Of a stretch of DNA of 64,000 bases, positions 1 through 9,400 are shown in pieces. Position 1 is the stretch's first letter. Each line of letters starts with the position of its first letter. Position numbers and translations under genes: made by a program. The DNA comes from Noviherbaspirillum galbum (lineage in GTDB: Bacteria; Pseudomonadota; Gammaproteobacteria; Burkholderiales; Burkholderiaceae_D): contig NZ_JAAIVB010000037.1 of the NCBI RefSeq assembly GCF_010974945.1, positions 186,001 through 250,000 of the forward strand, given 5' to 3'. The notes beneath the pieces were generated by a model, which was not told the origin of the DNA, did no database searches, and saw only the letters and a list, made by a program, of their open reading frames with translations.

Positions 1-29
1 GCGGTCCAGGCCGTTGCAGGCTGGACCGC
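1..29 (-). terminator. Hairpin after the decarboxylase gene, probable terminator stem
   Basis: Perfect 9-bp inverted arms (1-9 and 21-29) with an 11-nt loop lie 10 bases past the decarboxylase stop codon. Any T-tract would fall outside the window, so intrinsic termination is likely but unproven. Confidence 0.5.
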
Positions 30-39
30 CCAAGCGTCC

Positions 40-2289
40 CTACTTCACGCAATCCACGTAATAGCCCCGCTTGCCATCCACCTGCGCCGTCACCAGTCCG
101 TGCACATCCGTCTCGAACCCTGGGAACTTCTCGTTGAAGTCGCGGGCGAAGCGCAGATAATCCACGATGGTCTTGTTGAAGCGCTCGCCCGGGATCAGCA
201 GCGGAATGCCGGGCGGGTAGGGCGTCAGCAGGATGGCGGTGACGCGGCCTTCGAGTTCCTCGATGGGCACGCGTTCGATCTCGCGGTGCGCCATCTTGGC
301 GAAGGCGTCGGACGGCTTCATTGCCGGCTGCATGTCGGACAGGTACATCTCGGTCGTCAGGCGCGCCACGTCATATGACTTGTACATGTCGTGGATGCTC
401 TGGCACAGGTCGCGCAGGCCGACGCGCTCGTAGCGCGGGTTGGCGGCGGCGAACTCCGGCAGGATGCGCCAGATCGGCTGGTTCTTGTCGTAGTCGTCCT
501 TGAACTGCTGCAGCGCGGTCAGCAGAGTGTTCCAGCGGCCCTTGGTGATGCCGATGGTGAACATGATGAAGAAGGAGTAGAGGCCGGCCTTCTCGACGAT
601 CACGCCATGCTCGGCGAGGTACTTGGTGACGATGGACGCTGGAATGCCGCTGTCGCCGAACTTGCCGTCGAGGGCCAGGCCCGGCGTGACGATGGTGGCC
701 TTGATCGGGTCGAGCATGTTGAAGCCGGGAGCCAGCTTGCCGAAGCCGTGCCAGTCGTCCTCGGCGCGGATCATCCAGTCTTCGCGCGAGCCGATGCCGT
801 TCTCGGCGAAGTTCTCCGGGCCCCAGACCTGGAACCACCAGTCCTGGCCCCATTCCTGGTCGACCTTGCGCATGGCCCGGCGGAAGTCCAGCGCCTCGAG
901 GATGCTTTCTTCCACCAGCGCGGTGCCGCCCGGCGGCTCCATCATGGCGGCCGCCACGTCGCAGGATGCGATGATGGCGTACTGCGGCGAGGTGGAGGTG
1001 TGCATCAGGTAGGCTTCGTTGAACATGTCCTGGTCGAGCTTGACCTTTTCAGAATCGCGTACCAGGATCTGCGAGGCTTGCGACAGGCCGGCCAGCAGCT
1101 TGTGCGTGGACTGCGTGGAGAAGATCAGCGACTCCTTCGCGCGCGGCCGGTCCTTGCCGATGGCATGCATGTTCTTGTAGAACTCGTGGAAGGTGGCGTG
1201 CGGCAGCCAGGCTTCGTCGAAATGCAGGGTGTCGATCTGGCCGTCCAGCATTTCCTTGATCGTCTCGACGTTGTACAGCACGCCGTCGTAGGTCGACTGC
1301 GTGATGGTGAGGATGCGCGGCTTCTTGTTCTTCGCCTCGCGGGCGAAGGGATTGGCCTCGATCTTCTTCATGATGTTTTCCATCTTGAATTCGTCGAGCG
1401 GGATCGGGCCGATGATGCCGAGGTGGTTCCGCGTCGGCATCAGGAAGACCGGGATCGCGCCGGTCATGATGATGGAGTGCAGAATGGACTTGTGGCAGTT
1501 GCGGTCGACCACGACGATGTCGCCGGGGCCGACGGTGGAGTGCCAGACCATCTTGTTCGAGGTCGAGGTGCCGTTGGTGACGAAGTAGCAGTGGTCGGCG
1601 TTGAAGATGCGGGCCGCGTTGCGCTCGGAGGCCGCCACCGGGCCGGTGTGGTCGAGCAGCTGGCCGAGTTCCTCGACCGCGTTGCAGACGTCGGCGCGCA
1701 GCATGTTCTCGCCGAAGAACTGGTGGAACATCTGGCCGATGGGCGACTTCAGGAAGGCCACGCCGCCGGAGTGGCCGGGGCAGTGCCACGAATACGAGCC
1801 ATCCTTCGCGTAATGCACCAAGGCGCGGAAGAAGGGCGGGGCAAGGCCGTCGAGATAGGACTTGGCTTCGCGGATGATGTGGCGCGCCACGAATTCCGGC
1901 GTGTCCTCGAACATGTGGATGAAGCCATGCAGCTCGCGCAGGATGTCGTTCGGGATGTGGCGCGAGGTGCGGGTTTCGCCGTACAGGTAGATCGGGATGT
2001 CGGCGTTCTTGTAGCGGATTTCCTCGACGAAGGCGCGCAGCGACTTGAGCGCCACGTCGGTCTCTTCGGAGCTGCCGCCGCCGAATTCTTCATCGTCGAT
2101 GGAAAGGATGAAGGCGGAAGCGCGCGACTGCTGCTGGGCGAACTGGGACAGGTCGCCGTAGCTGGTCACGCCCAGGACTTCCATGCCTTCCTTTTCCATG
2201 GCTTCGGCCAGCGCGCGGATGCCGAGCCCGGAGGTGTTCTCGGAGCGGAAGTCCTCGTCGATGATGACGATGGGAAAGCGGAATTTCAT
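40..2289 (-). CDS. Orn/Lys/Arg decarboxylase, PLP-dependent (class III fold)
   Basis: 749-residue inducible-type basic amino acid decarboxylase, which removes the carboxylate of lysine, arginine or ornithine to give a polyamine precursor while consuming a proton. The order is an N-terminal wing domain (about 1-130, beginning MKFRFPIVIIDED), the PLP-binding core and a C-terminal domain. The PLP lysine is in STHKLLAG, K397. Upstream HFDEAW matches the Asp that contacts the PLP ring nitrogen. Length fits the 710-760 residues of LdcI/AdiA/SpeC enzymes. The start is preceded by CCTGGAGACCAC, giving a GGAG ribosome site. The gene stands alone, with a hairpin after the stop. Substrate cannot be settled by reading. 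Family assignment is secure; lysine or arginine is most likely. Confidence 0.93.
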   Translation of the reverse strand: MKFRFPIVIIDEDFRSENTSGLGIRALAEAMEKEGMEVLGVTSYGDLSQFAQQQSRASAFILSIDDEEFGGGSSEETDVALKSLRAFVEEIRYKNADIPIYLYGETRTSRHIPNDILRELHGFIHMFEDTPEFVARHIIREAKSYLDGLAPPFFRALVHYAKDGSYSWHCPGHSGGVAFLKSPIGQMFHQFFGENMLRADVCNAVEELGQLLDHTGPVAASERNAARIFNADHCYFVTNGTSTSNKMVWHSTVGPGDIVVVDRNCHKSILHSIIMTGAIPVFLMPTRNHLGIIGPIPLDEFKMENIMKKIEANPFAREAKNKKPRILTITQSTYDGVLYNVETIKEMLDGQIDTLHFDEAWLPHATFHEFYKNMHAIGKDRPRAKESLIFSTQSTHKLLAGLSQASQILVRDSEKVKLDQDMFNEAYLMHTSTSPQYAIIASCDVAAAMMEPPGGTALVEESILEALDFRRAMRKVDQEWGQDWWFQVWGPENFAENGIGSREDWMIRAEDDWHGFGKLAPGFNMLDPIKATIVTPGLALDGKFGDSGIPASIVTKYLAEHGVIVEKAGLYSFFIMFTIGITKGRWNTLLTALQQFKDDYDKNQPIWRILPEFAAANPRYERVGLRDLCQSIHDMYKSYDVARLTTEMYLSDMQPAMKPSDAFAKMAHREIERVPIEELEGRVTAILLTPYPPGIPLLIPGERFNKTIVDYLRFARDFNEKFPGFETDVHGLVTAQVDGKRGYYVDCVK

Positions 2290-2561
2290 GTGGTCTCCAG
2301 GAGTGGAAAGGGAGACGCCTGGGCGGGATGCTTGCGCGCCGAAAAATGAAAAACCAGAATTGTCGCAGATATGGGGGGATAGTGCCGGAAAATGCGCGCT
2401 TCCCTTGATGCGCGGCGTGGGTGCCGGCGGTCCTGCGGTGAGAGGAAGGCTTGAGGAGGGGTTGCGGTGGTTCTGAGGAGGGAGGCCGGGCGCATGGACG
2501 ATCGACGATCATGCCCGGCCTTCACGCGCTGCCGGCCTCCCTTCGAAGGAAGCGTGCCGGG
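2290..2561. other. Intergenic region, decarboxylase upstream and DUF4337 downstream
   Basis: No credible gene. An 8-bp GC-rich inverted repeat (2484-2491 with 2513-2520) lies 42 bases after the stop of the DUF4337 gene. It may help end that transcript but has no T-tract. The A/T-richer stretch at 2340-2375 is where a decarboxylase promoter would sit; no convincing -35/-10 pair was found. Confidence 0.35.
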
Positions 2562-3131
2562 TCAGATATGCATCGCGGCCAGCACGGCCAGCAGGCCGCC
2601 GACGCCTGCCACCCCGATGGAGCCGTATTCGAGCCACTTCTTGCGGGTCAGGAGGGCGATTGCGGCGAGCGAAATGGCGATCTGCACCGCGGTCATGGCC
2701 TGCGCCCAGCGGTGATGGAGATGCATCTGCTGTTCGGCCTGCTCATCCCAGTCGGCCGATGCCTTTTCCAGCTTTTCCGCGTCGGTCTTGATGTCGTTCT
2801 TTTCCTTCTTGTAGCGCTCGACTTCCGCCTTGTACTTTTCGACTTCGACGCCCGGCAGCGCCATGGCCAGTTCGGAGAGGTTCTGCTTGCTGGACTTCGA
2901 CTGGTAGTAGTTCCACTGGTTCGACGCCTCGGTCTTCTTGATCGCGGCGTTGTTCTTGTAGAGCGCGGCGCGGTTCTGCGTATCGCCCGCCATGTAGCCG
3001 AAGAGAGCGCCGACGGTCGCGAAAACCGCGGTCATGACAGCGATCTGACTGGAAAAGCTGTCGCCGCCGTGCGCGGCGTGTTCTACCTCGTGATCATGAG
3101 GGCCATGTACATGAAAGCCTGTTCCTGACAT
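2562..3131 (-). CDS. DUF4337-type membrane protein with central coiled coil
   Basis: 189 residues. The N-terminus is His-rich (HVHGPHDHEVEHAAHGG). One membrane segment follows at about 30-48 (IAVMTAVFATVGALFGYMAG). A long charged helix with heptad-like Lys/Glu spacing covers about 60-135, and two membrane segments at about 143-185 close the protein. This layout is that of the DUF4337 family, whose function is unknown. It starts 8 bases after the folA stop on the same strand, so it is probably co-transcribed with folA, although the two have no obvious functional link. The His-rich start could bind metal, which is speculation. Confidence 0.75.
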   Translation of the reverse strand: MSGTGFHVHGPHDHEVEHAAHGGDSFSSQIAVMTAVFATVGALFGYMAGDTQNRAALYKNNAAIKKTEASNQWNYYQSKSSKQNLSELAMALPGVEVEKYKAEVERYKKEKNDIKTDAEKLEKASADWDEQAEQQMHLHHRWAQAMTAVQIAISLAAIALLTRKKWLEYGSIGVAGVGGLLAVLAAMHI

Positions 3132-3139
3132 ATCTGCTC

Positions 3140-3637
3140 CTAAACTCTTTCAAGGGTGACGAATGCGTAGTCGAATCCATTCAGGTCCGAATGATACTTC
3201 TCGCGCGTCACTTCTTTCCACTCTCCCGGTTCGATTTTTGGAAAAAAAACGTCACAGTCGAATGCCCGTCCGATCTCGGTGACGACCAGGCGTTGCGTGA
3301 TTGGCATCGCCTCCCGGAATATCTGCTCGCCGCCGATCAGGCAGGAGGGCGTGTCGCCCACCAGCGCCACCGCTTCCTCTACCGAGTGCGCCACCTCCAC
3401 GCCCTCGCGCGTCCAGCCGGCATTGCGGGTGACGACGATGTTGCGCCGGTTCGGCAGCGGCTTGCCGATGGAATCGAAGGTCTTGCGGCCCATGATGACC
3501 GGGTGGCCGATGGTGGTGCGCTTGAAATGCGCCATGTCCTCGGGCAGGCGCCAGGGCAGCTTGTTGTCGATGCCGATGCCGCCGTTGAGATCCATGGCGA
3601 CGACGGCGGTGAGATGGGGGGTGTGGGATGTGGTCAA
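3140..3637 (-). CDS. folA: Dihydrofolate reductase
   Basis: 165 residues. Reduces dihydrofolate to tetrahydrofolate with NADPH, in the cytoplasm. Family landmarks are visible: AVVAMDLNGGIGIDNKLPWRLPED (residues about 11-34, containing the substrate-binding acidic residue after LPWRLP), the GRKTFDSIGKPLPNRRNIVV block that binds NADPH, and the CLIGGEQIF loop. Length is normal for chromosomal DHFR. It lies just downstream of thyA on the same strand (78 bases). This is the usual pairing, because thymidylate synthase is the enzyme that produces dihydrofolate. The gap between them carries a half-copy of the GCGGGAATGAC repeat found elsewhere in the window. Confidence 0.97.
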   Translation of the reverse strand: MTTSHTPHLTAVVAMDLNGGIGIDNKLPWRLPEDMAHFKRTTIGHPVIMGRKTFDSIGKPLPNRRNIVVTRNAGWTREGVEVAHSVEEAVALVGDTPSCLIGGEQIFREAMPITQRLVVTEIGRAFDCDVFFPKIEPGEWKEVTREKYHSDLNGFDYAFVTLERV

Positions 3638-3715
3638 GTGGTTGCCTACTGCCGGATTCGCGGGAATGACAAGGTACGAAGCGCGGCCTTTTGATGAGTT
3701 AATTGTTAGGCCGCA

Positions 3716-4510
3716 TCAAACCGCCACCGGCGCCTTGATGTGCGGATGCGAGACATACCCGGTGATCTCGAAGTCCTCGTACTTGTAGTCGAAGATGGAA
3801 TCCGGCTTGCGCTTGATGACGAGCCTGGGCAGCGGATGCGGCGCGCGGGAAAGCTGCTCGCGCACCTGGTCCATGTGGTTGGAATACAGGTGGCAGTCGC
3901 CGCCGGTCCAGACGAAGTCGCCCACGTCCAGCCCGGTCTGCTGGGCCATCATGTGGGTCAGCAGCGCGTAGGAAGCGATGTTGAACGGCACGCCGAGGAA
4001 GATGTCGGCGCTGCGCTGGTAGAGCTGGCAGGAGAGCTTGCCGTCGGCCACGTAGAACTGGAAGAAGGCATGGCAGGGCGGGAGCTTCATCTGCGGGATG
4101 TCGGAGACGTTCCACGCCGATACGATCAGGCGCCGCGAATCCGGGTTGTTGCGGATCTGGTCGACCACCTGGGCGATCTGGTCAATGTGCTTGCCGTCCG
4201 GCGCCGGCCAGTTGCGCCATTGATAACCGTAGATCGGGCCGAGGTTGCCGTCGGGGTCGGCCCATTCGTCCCAGATTGAGACGCCGTTTTCCTTCAGGTA
4301 TTTGGTGTTGGTCGACCCGGCGAGAAACCAGATGAGTTCGTGGATGATCGACTTCAGATGGAGCTTCTTGGTGGTGACGAGCGGGAAGCCTTCCTGCAGG
4401 TCGAAACGCATCTGGTAGCCGAACACGGAACGCGTGCCGGTGCCGGTGCGGTCGGTCTTTTCGGTGCCATGCTCATACACATGGCGCATGAAGTCGAGGT
4501 ACTGGCGCAT
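3716..4510 (-). CDS. thyA: Thymidylate synthase
   Basis: 264 residues, the standard bacterial ThyA length. Methylates dUMP to dTMP with methylene-tetrahydrofolate, yielding dihydrofolate that FolA recycles. The catalytic cysteine is in [12 protein letters not shown]. The [20 protein letters not shown] block binds the dUMP phosphate and positions the substrate. The N-terminus, [15 protein letters not shown], is typical, and the start is preceded by AAGGAACTCC. It is first of the thyA-folA-DUF4337 run on the minus strand. Confidence 0.98.
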   Translation of the reverse strand: MRQYLDFMRHVYEHGTEKTDRTGTGTRSVFGYQMRFDLQEGFPLVTTKKLHLKSIIHELIWFLAGSTNTKYLKENGVSIWDEWADPDGNLGPIYGYQWRNWPAPDGKHIDQIAQVVDQIRNNPDSRRLIVSAWNVSDIPQMKLPPCHAFFQFYVADGKLSCQLYQRSADIFLGVPFNIASYALLTHMMAQQTGLDVGDFVWTGGDCHLYSNHMDQVREQLSRAPHPLPRLVIKRKPDSIFDYKYEDFEITGYVSHPHIKAPVAV

Positions 4511-4532
4511 GGAGTTCCTTGGAAATGTTGCG

Positions 4533-5069
4533 CTATTCTACCGTTTCGTCCGCGGCCGGTGTGCCCGCTTTCTTCCTGCCGGTGACCATGGCGCGCGGCA
4601 GGTTCTCGCGGTGCGCGAAGCTCATGGCGAGCACGGCGCAGACATGCATCCCGGCGCAGGCCAGCAGCAGGTAGGCGAGTGCGGCGTGCAGCGCTTCCAG
4701 CCAGGACTCGCCCCAGAAGGCGTCGAGTCCCATCATCCAGCCGGTCACGCCCATCGCCAGCACCAGCAACCAGATCGTTGCCGCCATGGCGGCCCCGGCG
4801 GGATTGATGCCGAGCGTGCGCTTCGCCTGGCCCCGCAGGCTGGCCCGCACATAGGCCAGGATGCCGGGAAACCCCGGCCACCAGCGGCGGAAGCCGGCAT
4901 GTCCGCGAGAGACGCAGCCCCAGAGCAGGCGTGTGGCGACGAGGCCGGCGGCGGTGTAGCCGGCATAACGATGCCACGCCGTGCCGTCCTCGTTGAGGAA
5001 GTTGCCGAGAACGAGGGCCGCCAGCGTCCAGTGGATGACGCGGACCAGTGGATCCCAGACGAGGATCAT
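4533..5069 (-). CDS. Cytochrome b561-family membrane protein
   Basis: 178 residues with about four membrane helices and histidines positioned for b-type haem: RVIHW (N-terminal), WHRYAGY, and [16 protein letters not shown] in the third and fourth helices. The opening [14 protein letters not shown] is a signature of the cytochrome b/b6-type (b561) electron carriers of Proteobacteria. These pass electrons in the inner membrane, often to or from a periplasmic c-type partner. The small PepSY protein gene lies 24 bases upstream on the same strand, a common pairing with these cytochromes. The electron donor and acceptor are unknown. Confidence 0.88.
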   Translation of the reverse strand: MILVWDPLVRVIHWTLAALVLGNFLNEDGTAWHRYAGYTAAGLVATRLLWGCVSRGHAGFRRWWPGFPGILAYVRASLRGQAKRTLGINPAGAAMAATIWLLVLAMGVTGWMMGLDAFWGESWLEALHAALAYLLLACAGMHVCAVLAMSFAHRENLPRAMVTGRKKAGTPAADETVE

Positions 5070-5093
5070 GGCGACGGTGCGGCCGGGTGCGGC

Positions 5094-5369
5094 TTACTTC
5101 TCGATTTCTGACTTGACCACGTCCAGGGTCTTGGTGTCGAAGTAGATCTCGACCTTCTTGCCCTCCTTGTTGTGGCCATAGATCTCGTAGCAGTTGCCGT
5201 CGACCTTGAACTTGCGGATCTTGTAGCCGGCGGCTTCGAGCTGGGCCTTGGCATCGGATTCCTTCATCCATTCCGATTTCGGGTGGGCGGTGCACTTGGC
5301 GCTGGCGAAGGCGCCGCCGGAAACGATGAGCAGGATGGCGGGGAGGGCGGAAACAAGCTTGGCGCGCAT
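5094..5369 (-). CDS. Small periplasmic PepSY-domain protein
   Basis: 91 residues. A clear Sec signal peptide (about 1-23, ending FASA) is followed by one PepSY-like repeat: LEAAGYKIRKFKVDGNCYEIYG, then a strand ending DVVKSEIEK. Two cysteines (CTAHP and NCYEIYG) could form a disulfide. PepSY proteins bind peptides or inhibit proteases in some systems. Small versions also sit next to cytochrome b561 genes, as here, where the function is not established. Start chosen for the intact signal peptide; the ribosome site reads AAGGACC. Confidence 0.82.
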   Translation of the reverse strand: MRAKLVSALPAILLIVSGGAFASAKCTAHPKSEWMKESDAKAQLEAAGYKIRKFKVDGNCYEIYGHNKEGKKVEIYFDTKTLDVVKSEIEK

Positions 5370-5478
5370 GGAACGGTCCTTTCAAGGTGGGATGCTTGAA
5401 AAGATTCTATCACGCGCAAATGCGAATCATTCCCAAAAACCCTGAGGGTGGCTCAACTTTTCCCGGCGGCAAACCGGT

Positions 5479-6402
5479 TCAGGCGTGTTCGGCCTGATTT
5501 TCGGTCCGTGCCTTGGTTCGCGGCTGAGCGTCGCGGCGCGCCCGCAGTTCGGCGGTCGTCGTTCCCGCGCCGTCCGGCGACCAGCCCGGCGGCATGAAAA
5601 GATGGCCGAGGACGGCGCGCAGGCTGCGCGCGCCGCGGAGGTCGCGCGCCAGGGCCATCCATTCGAAGAACTCCACCTTCAAAAGGTTGTTGGTGCGCAG
5701 CGGATGAACCAAGCCGTAGATACACGGCTGCCTGTCCTGTTCCGGCACGTAGGTGCCGAACATGCGGTCGAAAATCAACAGCACGCCGCCATAGTTCGCA
5801 TCAAGGTAATCCAGGTTGGAGGCGTGGTGCACCCGGTGCGCGGACGGAGTGTTCAGGATGCCTTCCAGCCAGCCCAGCTTCGGGATCCAGGTGGCATGGA
5901 TCCAGAACTGGTAAAGCAGGTTCAAGGAGAGCGTGGCGAACACGATGCGCGGGTCGAACCCCAGCCAGATCAACGGCGCGAAGAAGAGCGAGACCCCGCT
6001 CAGCTTGCCGGCGAAGCCGATGCGGATCGCGGTGGACAGATTGAGTTCGTTCGGCGAGTGATGGACCGCATGATTGCACCAGAACCAGCGGACCCGGTGC
6101 GCCGCGCGGTGGAACCAGTAATAGCAGAATTCCTGGCCGATGAAGAGGGCGAGAATCGCCAGCGGTCCGTCGAGCGCGACGGGTGAGAGGCGATGCAGGT
6201 AGGCCCAGCGCACGGCGAAGGTGGCGATGGAAAAGGGAATGAAGATGTTGGCGGCAATGCGCAGCACCATGTCCAGCGTGGACACGCCGAAGGCGCCCCA
6301 GTCGTAGCTCCGCTTGCGTGACAGCACGAACGCCTCGATGAGGGCGCAGGCCAGCACGGCGGGCGCGGCGTACATCAGCAGGAATTTGTCGATGGGATGC
6401 AT
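5479..6402 (-). CDS. Sterol desaturase-family (fatty acid hydroxylase superfamily) protein
   Basis: 307 residues, integral membrane. The di-iron histidine clusters of the superfamily are all present: WFHRAAH, NHAVHHSP and HRVHHASN, spread over about residues 115-205 between membrane helices. Such enzymes hydroxylate or desaturate lipids with O2. In bacteria the substrates include fatty acids, sterols, hopanoids and ornithine lipids; which one applies here cannot be told. The C-terminal 50 residues are Arg/Ala-rich and probably disordered. It stands alone, with 92 bases separating it from the end of the exporter gene. Confidence 0.88.
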   Translation of the reverse strand: MHPIDKFLLMYAAPAVLACALIEAFVLSRKRSYDWGAFGVSTLDMVLRIAANIFIPFSIATFAVRWAYLHRLSPVALDGPLAILALFIGQEFCYYWFHRAAHRVRWFWCNHAVHHSPNELNLSTAIRIGFAGKLSGVSLFFAPLIWLGFDPRIVFATLSLNLLYQFWIHATWIPKLGWLEGILNTPSAHRVHHASNLDYLDANYGGVLLIFDRMFGTYVPEQDRQPCIYGLVHPLRTNNLLKVEFFEWMALARDLRGARSLRAVLGHLFMPPGWSPDGAGTTTAELRARRDAQPRTKARTENQAEHA

Positions 6403-6494
6403 GCGTCGCTCCGAAGTGGCACGGGCCGGTCAGGTGTCAACGGCGATGGTAACGTCTGGCGCTCCGGCAGGCAATCCCGCGGCGCGGGACGGCG

Positions 6495-8288
6495 TCACAA
6501 GCCGTGGCCGGTCGTGAACTGCAGCGCGGCCAGGCTGGCATACAGCCCGCCCTGGGCCAGCAGGCTGGCATGGTTGCCGGCTTCGATGATGCGTCCGTGT
6601 TCCATGACGATGATGCGGTCGGCGCGCTGCACCGTCGCCAGCCGGTGGGCGATGACGAGCGTGGTGCGTCCCTGCATCGCCGCTTCCAGCGCGCCCTGCA
6701 CGAGGCGTTCCGACTCGGCGTCGAGCGCGCTGGTGGCCTCGTCGAGCAGCAGCAGGGGCGGGTTCTTCAGCAGGGCGCGGGCGATTGCGATGCGCTGGCG
6801 CTGGCCGCCGGACAGCCGCACGCCGCGTTCGCCGAGGAAGGATGCGTAGCCTTCCGGCAGGCGTTCGATGAACTCGTGCGCGGCGGCCAGCTTCGCCGCC
6901 GCGACGACCTCGGCGTCGGTCGCGTCCGCCCGGCCGTAGCGGATGTTCTCCATGGCATTGGCGGAAAAGATCACCGTATCCTGGGGCACGATGCCGATCG
7001 CGCCGCGCAGGTCGTCAAGCGCGAGCCTGCGGATATCCATGCCGTCGAGCAGGATGTCGCCCGATTGCGGGTCGTAGAAGCGCAGCAGGAGCTGGAACAG
7101 CGTGGTCTTGCCCGCGCCCGAGGGACCGACGATGGCGACGGTCTCGCCCGGGGCGACTTCCAGCGCCAGGCCGTCGAGGGCCGCGGTCTGCGGCCGCGAT
7201 GGATAGTGGAAATTCACTTGCCGCAGGGCGAGCGCCGCGCCGTTGGCCGTGCGCCGGGGCAGCGCCTCAGGGTTAGTCGGCGAGCGGATCGGCGATTCCA
7301 CGGCGATGAGCTCCAGCAGGCGTTCCGCCGCGCCCGCCGCCCGCTGGGCTTCGCCCATCACCTCGGATAGCGCGCCGATCGCGCCTGCCACGATGGAGGC
7401 ATACAGGATGAACTGGCCGAGCTCGCCGGTGCTCATCTGGCCCTTGACCACGGTGTGCGCGCCCAGCCACAGCACGAAGACCACCGCGCCGAAGGTCAGC
7501 AGGATGGCGATCGCCGTCAGCAGCGCCCGCGCGCGGATGCGCTGCATGGCGGTGCCGAAGGCACGCTCGACGGTGGCGCTGAAGCGCTGGATCTCCTGGG
7601 GCTCATGGGTGAAGGCCTGCACCGTCGGCATGGCGTTGAGGATCTCGCCCGCGACGGCCGACGCATCGGCGACGCGATCCTGGGAATCGCGCGACAGCTT
7701 GCGCACGCGCCGGCCGTAGATGACGATGGGCAGCACCACCGCCGCCAGCAGCACGATGATGATGGCCGACAGCCGGGCGCTGGTGACGAACAGCATCACC
7801 AGCCCGCCTGCGAACAGCAGCGCGTTGCGCAATGCCATCGAGATGCTTGTTCCCACCAGCGCCTGGATCAGGGTGGTGTCGGTGGTCAGGCGCGACAGGA
7901 CTTCGCCGGTCTGGGTGGTTTCGAAGAACTGCGGGCTCTGCATCACCACGTAGCGGTAGATGGTCTGGCGCAGGTCCGCGGTGACGCGCTCGCCCAGCCA
8001 GGACACCATGTAAAAGCGCGCGGCGGTTGACACCGCGAGCACGCAGGACACGCCGAACAGGGCAAGGAAATAATCGTCGATATGCGCGGTGTCGCGCGCG
8101 CCGGGCGTGAAGCCGACGTCGATCATCTGCCGGAAGGCATAGGGAATCGCCAGCGTCGCGCCCGCCGCCACCAGCAAGGCGATCGCTGCCATCGCGAACT
8201 GCTTGCGGTAGGGCAGCAGGAAAGGCATCAGGCCCCGCAGCATGGCGAGGGTGCTCTTGCGCGGAGTTGATGGCGCGTCCCGGCTCAT
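6495..8288 (-). CDS. ABC exporter, fused permease-ATPase (MsbA-like)
   Basis: 597 residues from the start [11 protein letters not shown]. About six membrane helices lie in residues 20-310, followed by a nucleotide-binding domain with Walker [10 protein letters not shown], signature [16 protein letters not shown], Walker [13 protein letters not shown] and a switch His in VIAHRL. This is the half-transporter form of lipid and drug exporters such as MsbA, and works as a dimer. The start overlaps the stop of the AttH-like gene as ATGA, so translation is coupled and an extension upstream is unlikely. Its place at the end of a LolD/FtsX/AttH operon suggests work on a lipid or envelope component, which is an inference. 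Confidence 0.93.
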   Translation of the reverse strand: MSRDAPSTPRKSTLAMLRGLMPFLLPYRKQFAMAAIALLVAAGATLAIPYAFRQMIDVGFTPGARDTAHIDDYFLALFGVSCVLAVSTAARFYMVSWLGERVTADLRQTIYRYVVMQSPQFFETTQTGEVLSRLTTDTTLIQALVGTSISMALRNALLFAGGLVMLFVTSARLSAIIIVLLAAVVLPIVIYGRRVRKLSRDSQDRVADASAVAGEILNAMPTVQAFTHEPQEIQRFSATVERAFGTAMQRIRARALLTAIAILLTFGAVVFVLWLGAHTVVKGQMSTGELGQFILYASIVAGAIGALSEVMGEAQRAAGAAERLLELIAVESPIRSPTNPEALPRRTANGAALALRQVNFHYPSRPQTAALDGLALEVAPGETVAIVGPSGAGKTTLFQLLLRFYDPQSGDILLDGMDIRRLALDDLRGAIGIVPQDTVIFSANAMENIRYGRADATDAEVVAAAKLAAAHEFIERLPEGYASFLGERGVRLSGGQRQRIAIARALLKNPPLLLLDEATSALDAESERLVQGALEAAMQGRTTLVIAHRLATVQRADRIIVMEHGRIIEAGNHASLLAQGGLYASLAALQFTTGHGL

Positions 8289-9400
8289 AGCTTGAGCGGC
8301 TTGACGTAGCCGGTGAGTTCGAGATAGCCCGCGCCGGCGCGGCGGCCGTCGCGCTCCACGGCGATCGCGCCTTCCCAGTAGACCGAGCCGGTGGACTGGC
8401 GGGAATCGAGTTCCTGGTCGTCCTGCAAGGGTGCAAGCCGCCAGCTCATGTCGCCCACCTTGAGGATGAACTCGACGGGGTATTCCGCGCCGGTGCGCGG
8501 CGAACGCCAGCGTCGCTGCGGCAGGAACGCGACGTCGCCGGGCCCGTGGTTGGCGATCTCGCCATTGCGCGAACGCATCGTGGCGTGGGACCAGACCGTG
8601 CCGCCGTCCTTGCCGCGGATGCGGAAGGCCATCAGCGCGCCGCCGTCGTCGAGGTTGATGCCCGTCCAGTCCCATCCGGTGGCATCGGCGTCGAGCACGC
8701 TGGTGGACCATTCATGGTCCAGCCAGGCGGTGCCGGTCACCTCGACGGGCTTGCCCTGGCGCGACACGGTTCCCGACACCCGCAGCTGCGGCTCGCTGTA
8801 GTAGTAGCTCGCCTGTTCCGGGCGCGGGCCCTTGCGCGAGTATCCCTGTTCGCCTTGCAGCAGTACCGGCTGCGTTGGCGCCAGGTTCAGCGCCAGGCTG
8901 AATTCGCGGCCCTCGATGCGGGCTTCGTAGCGGCCGTCCTGCCGCACGAAGCGCCACGGGCCGAGCTTGACGTCGCTGTCGCCGACGCGCGCCTCCGCCA
9001 GTCCGAAGCCTTGCCGCGCGCTTTTCTGGTCGTGCAGCAGCTTGCCCAGCGCCGGATCGGACAGCGCGGCGTGCGCGATCACGAGCTGGCGGGGCGCGAA
9101 GCGGCTCGGATTGGCGGCATCGTGCTCGGTGGCGGAACGGAAGAACGTGACCTGGAAGCCGAGCGGCTTGCCGTCCGGCTGCTGCAGCCAGCCGGTGACG
9201 TACCACCACTCGGTGCGGAAGTCGGGATGGGCGCCGAAGTCCCTTGGAAACGACAGGGGACGGCCGGGCTCGACCGCCTGGAACCGGGGCGGCGCAGCCG
9301 GCGCGAGCCCGGGCCATGACGCCAGCAGGCAGGTCATTGCCAGCAGCGGCGCGAGGCGGCGCAGCGCGTTGCGCATCGAAACCATCATGCCTTGCATCAT
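8285..9400 (-). CDS. AttH/CrtC-like lipocalin-fold envelope protein
   Basis: 371 residues. A hydrophobic signal segment (about 12-36, ending APAA) is followed by a sequence typical of the AttH / carotenoid 1,2-hydratase-like calycin family: FPRDFGAHPDFRTEWWYVTGW near the start, LDHEWSTSVLDADATGWDWTGINL in the middle and a C-terminal HFxLTGY-like strand ([13 protein letters not shown]). The family is thought to bind or act on lipids, and is often encoded beside an ABC ATPase and an FtsX-like permease, as here. The start shares one base with the permease stop (TGATG). MMQGMM gives several start choices; MVSMRN is also possible. Confidence 0.87.
   Translation of the reverse strand: MMQGMMVSMRNALRRLAPLLAMTCLLASWPGLAPAAPPRFQAVEPGRPLSFPRDFGAHPDFRTEWWYVTGWLQQPDGKPLGFQVTFFRSATEHDAANPSRFAPRQLVIAHAALSDPALGKLLHDQKSARQGFGLAEARVGDSDVKLGPWRFVRQDGRYEARIEGREFSLALNLAPTQPVLLQGEQGYSRKGPRPEQASYYYSEPQLRVSGTVSRQGKPVEVTGTAWLDHEWSTSVLDADATGWDWTGINLDDGGALMAFRIRGKDGGTVWSHATMRSRNGEIANHGPGDVAFLPQRRWRSPRTGAEYPVEFILKVGDMSWRLAPLQDDQELDSRQSTGSVYWEGAIAVERDGRRAGAGYLELTGYVKPLKL

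Noticed and set aside
391-2349. A 652-codon plus-strand frame opposite the decarboxylase
   Set aside because: Antisense to a gene with full PLP-enzyme motifs; Val/Asp/Arg/Leu-rich with no domain.
8289-8711. Extension of the MsbA-like exporter frame upstream of 8288
   Set aside because: It overlaps the AttH-like gene in another frame; the ATGA-coupled start gives a normal exporter N-terminus.
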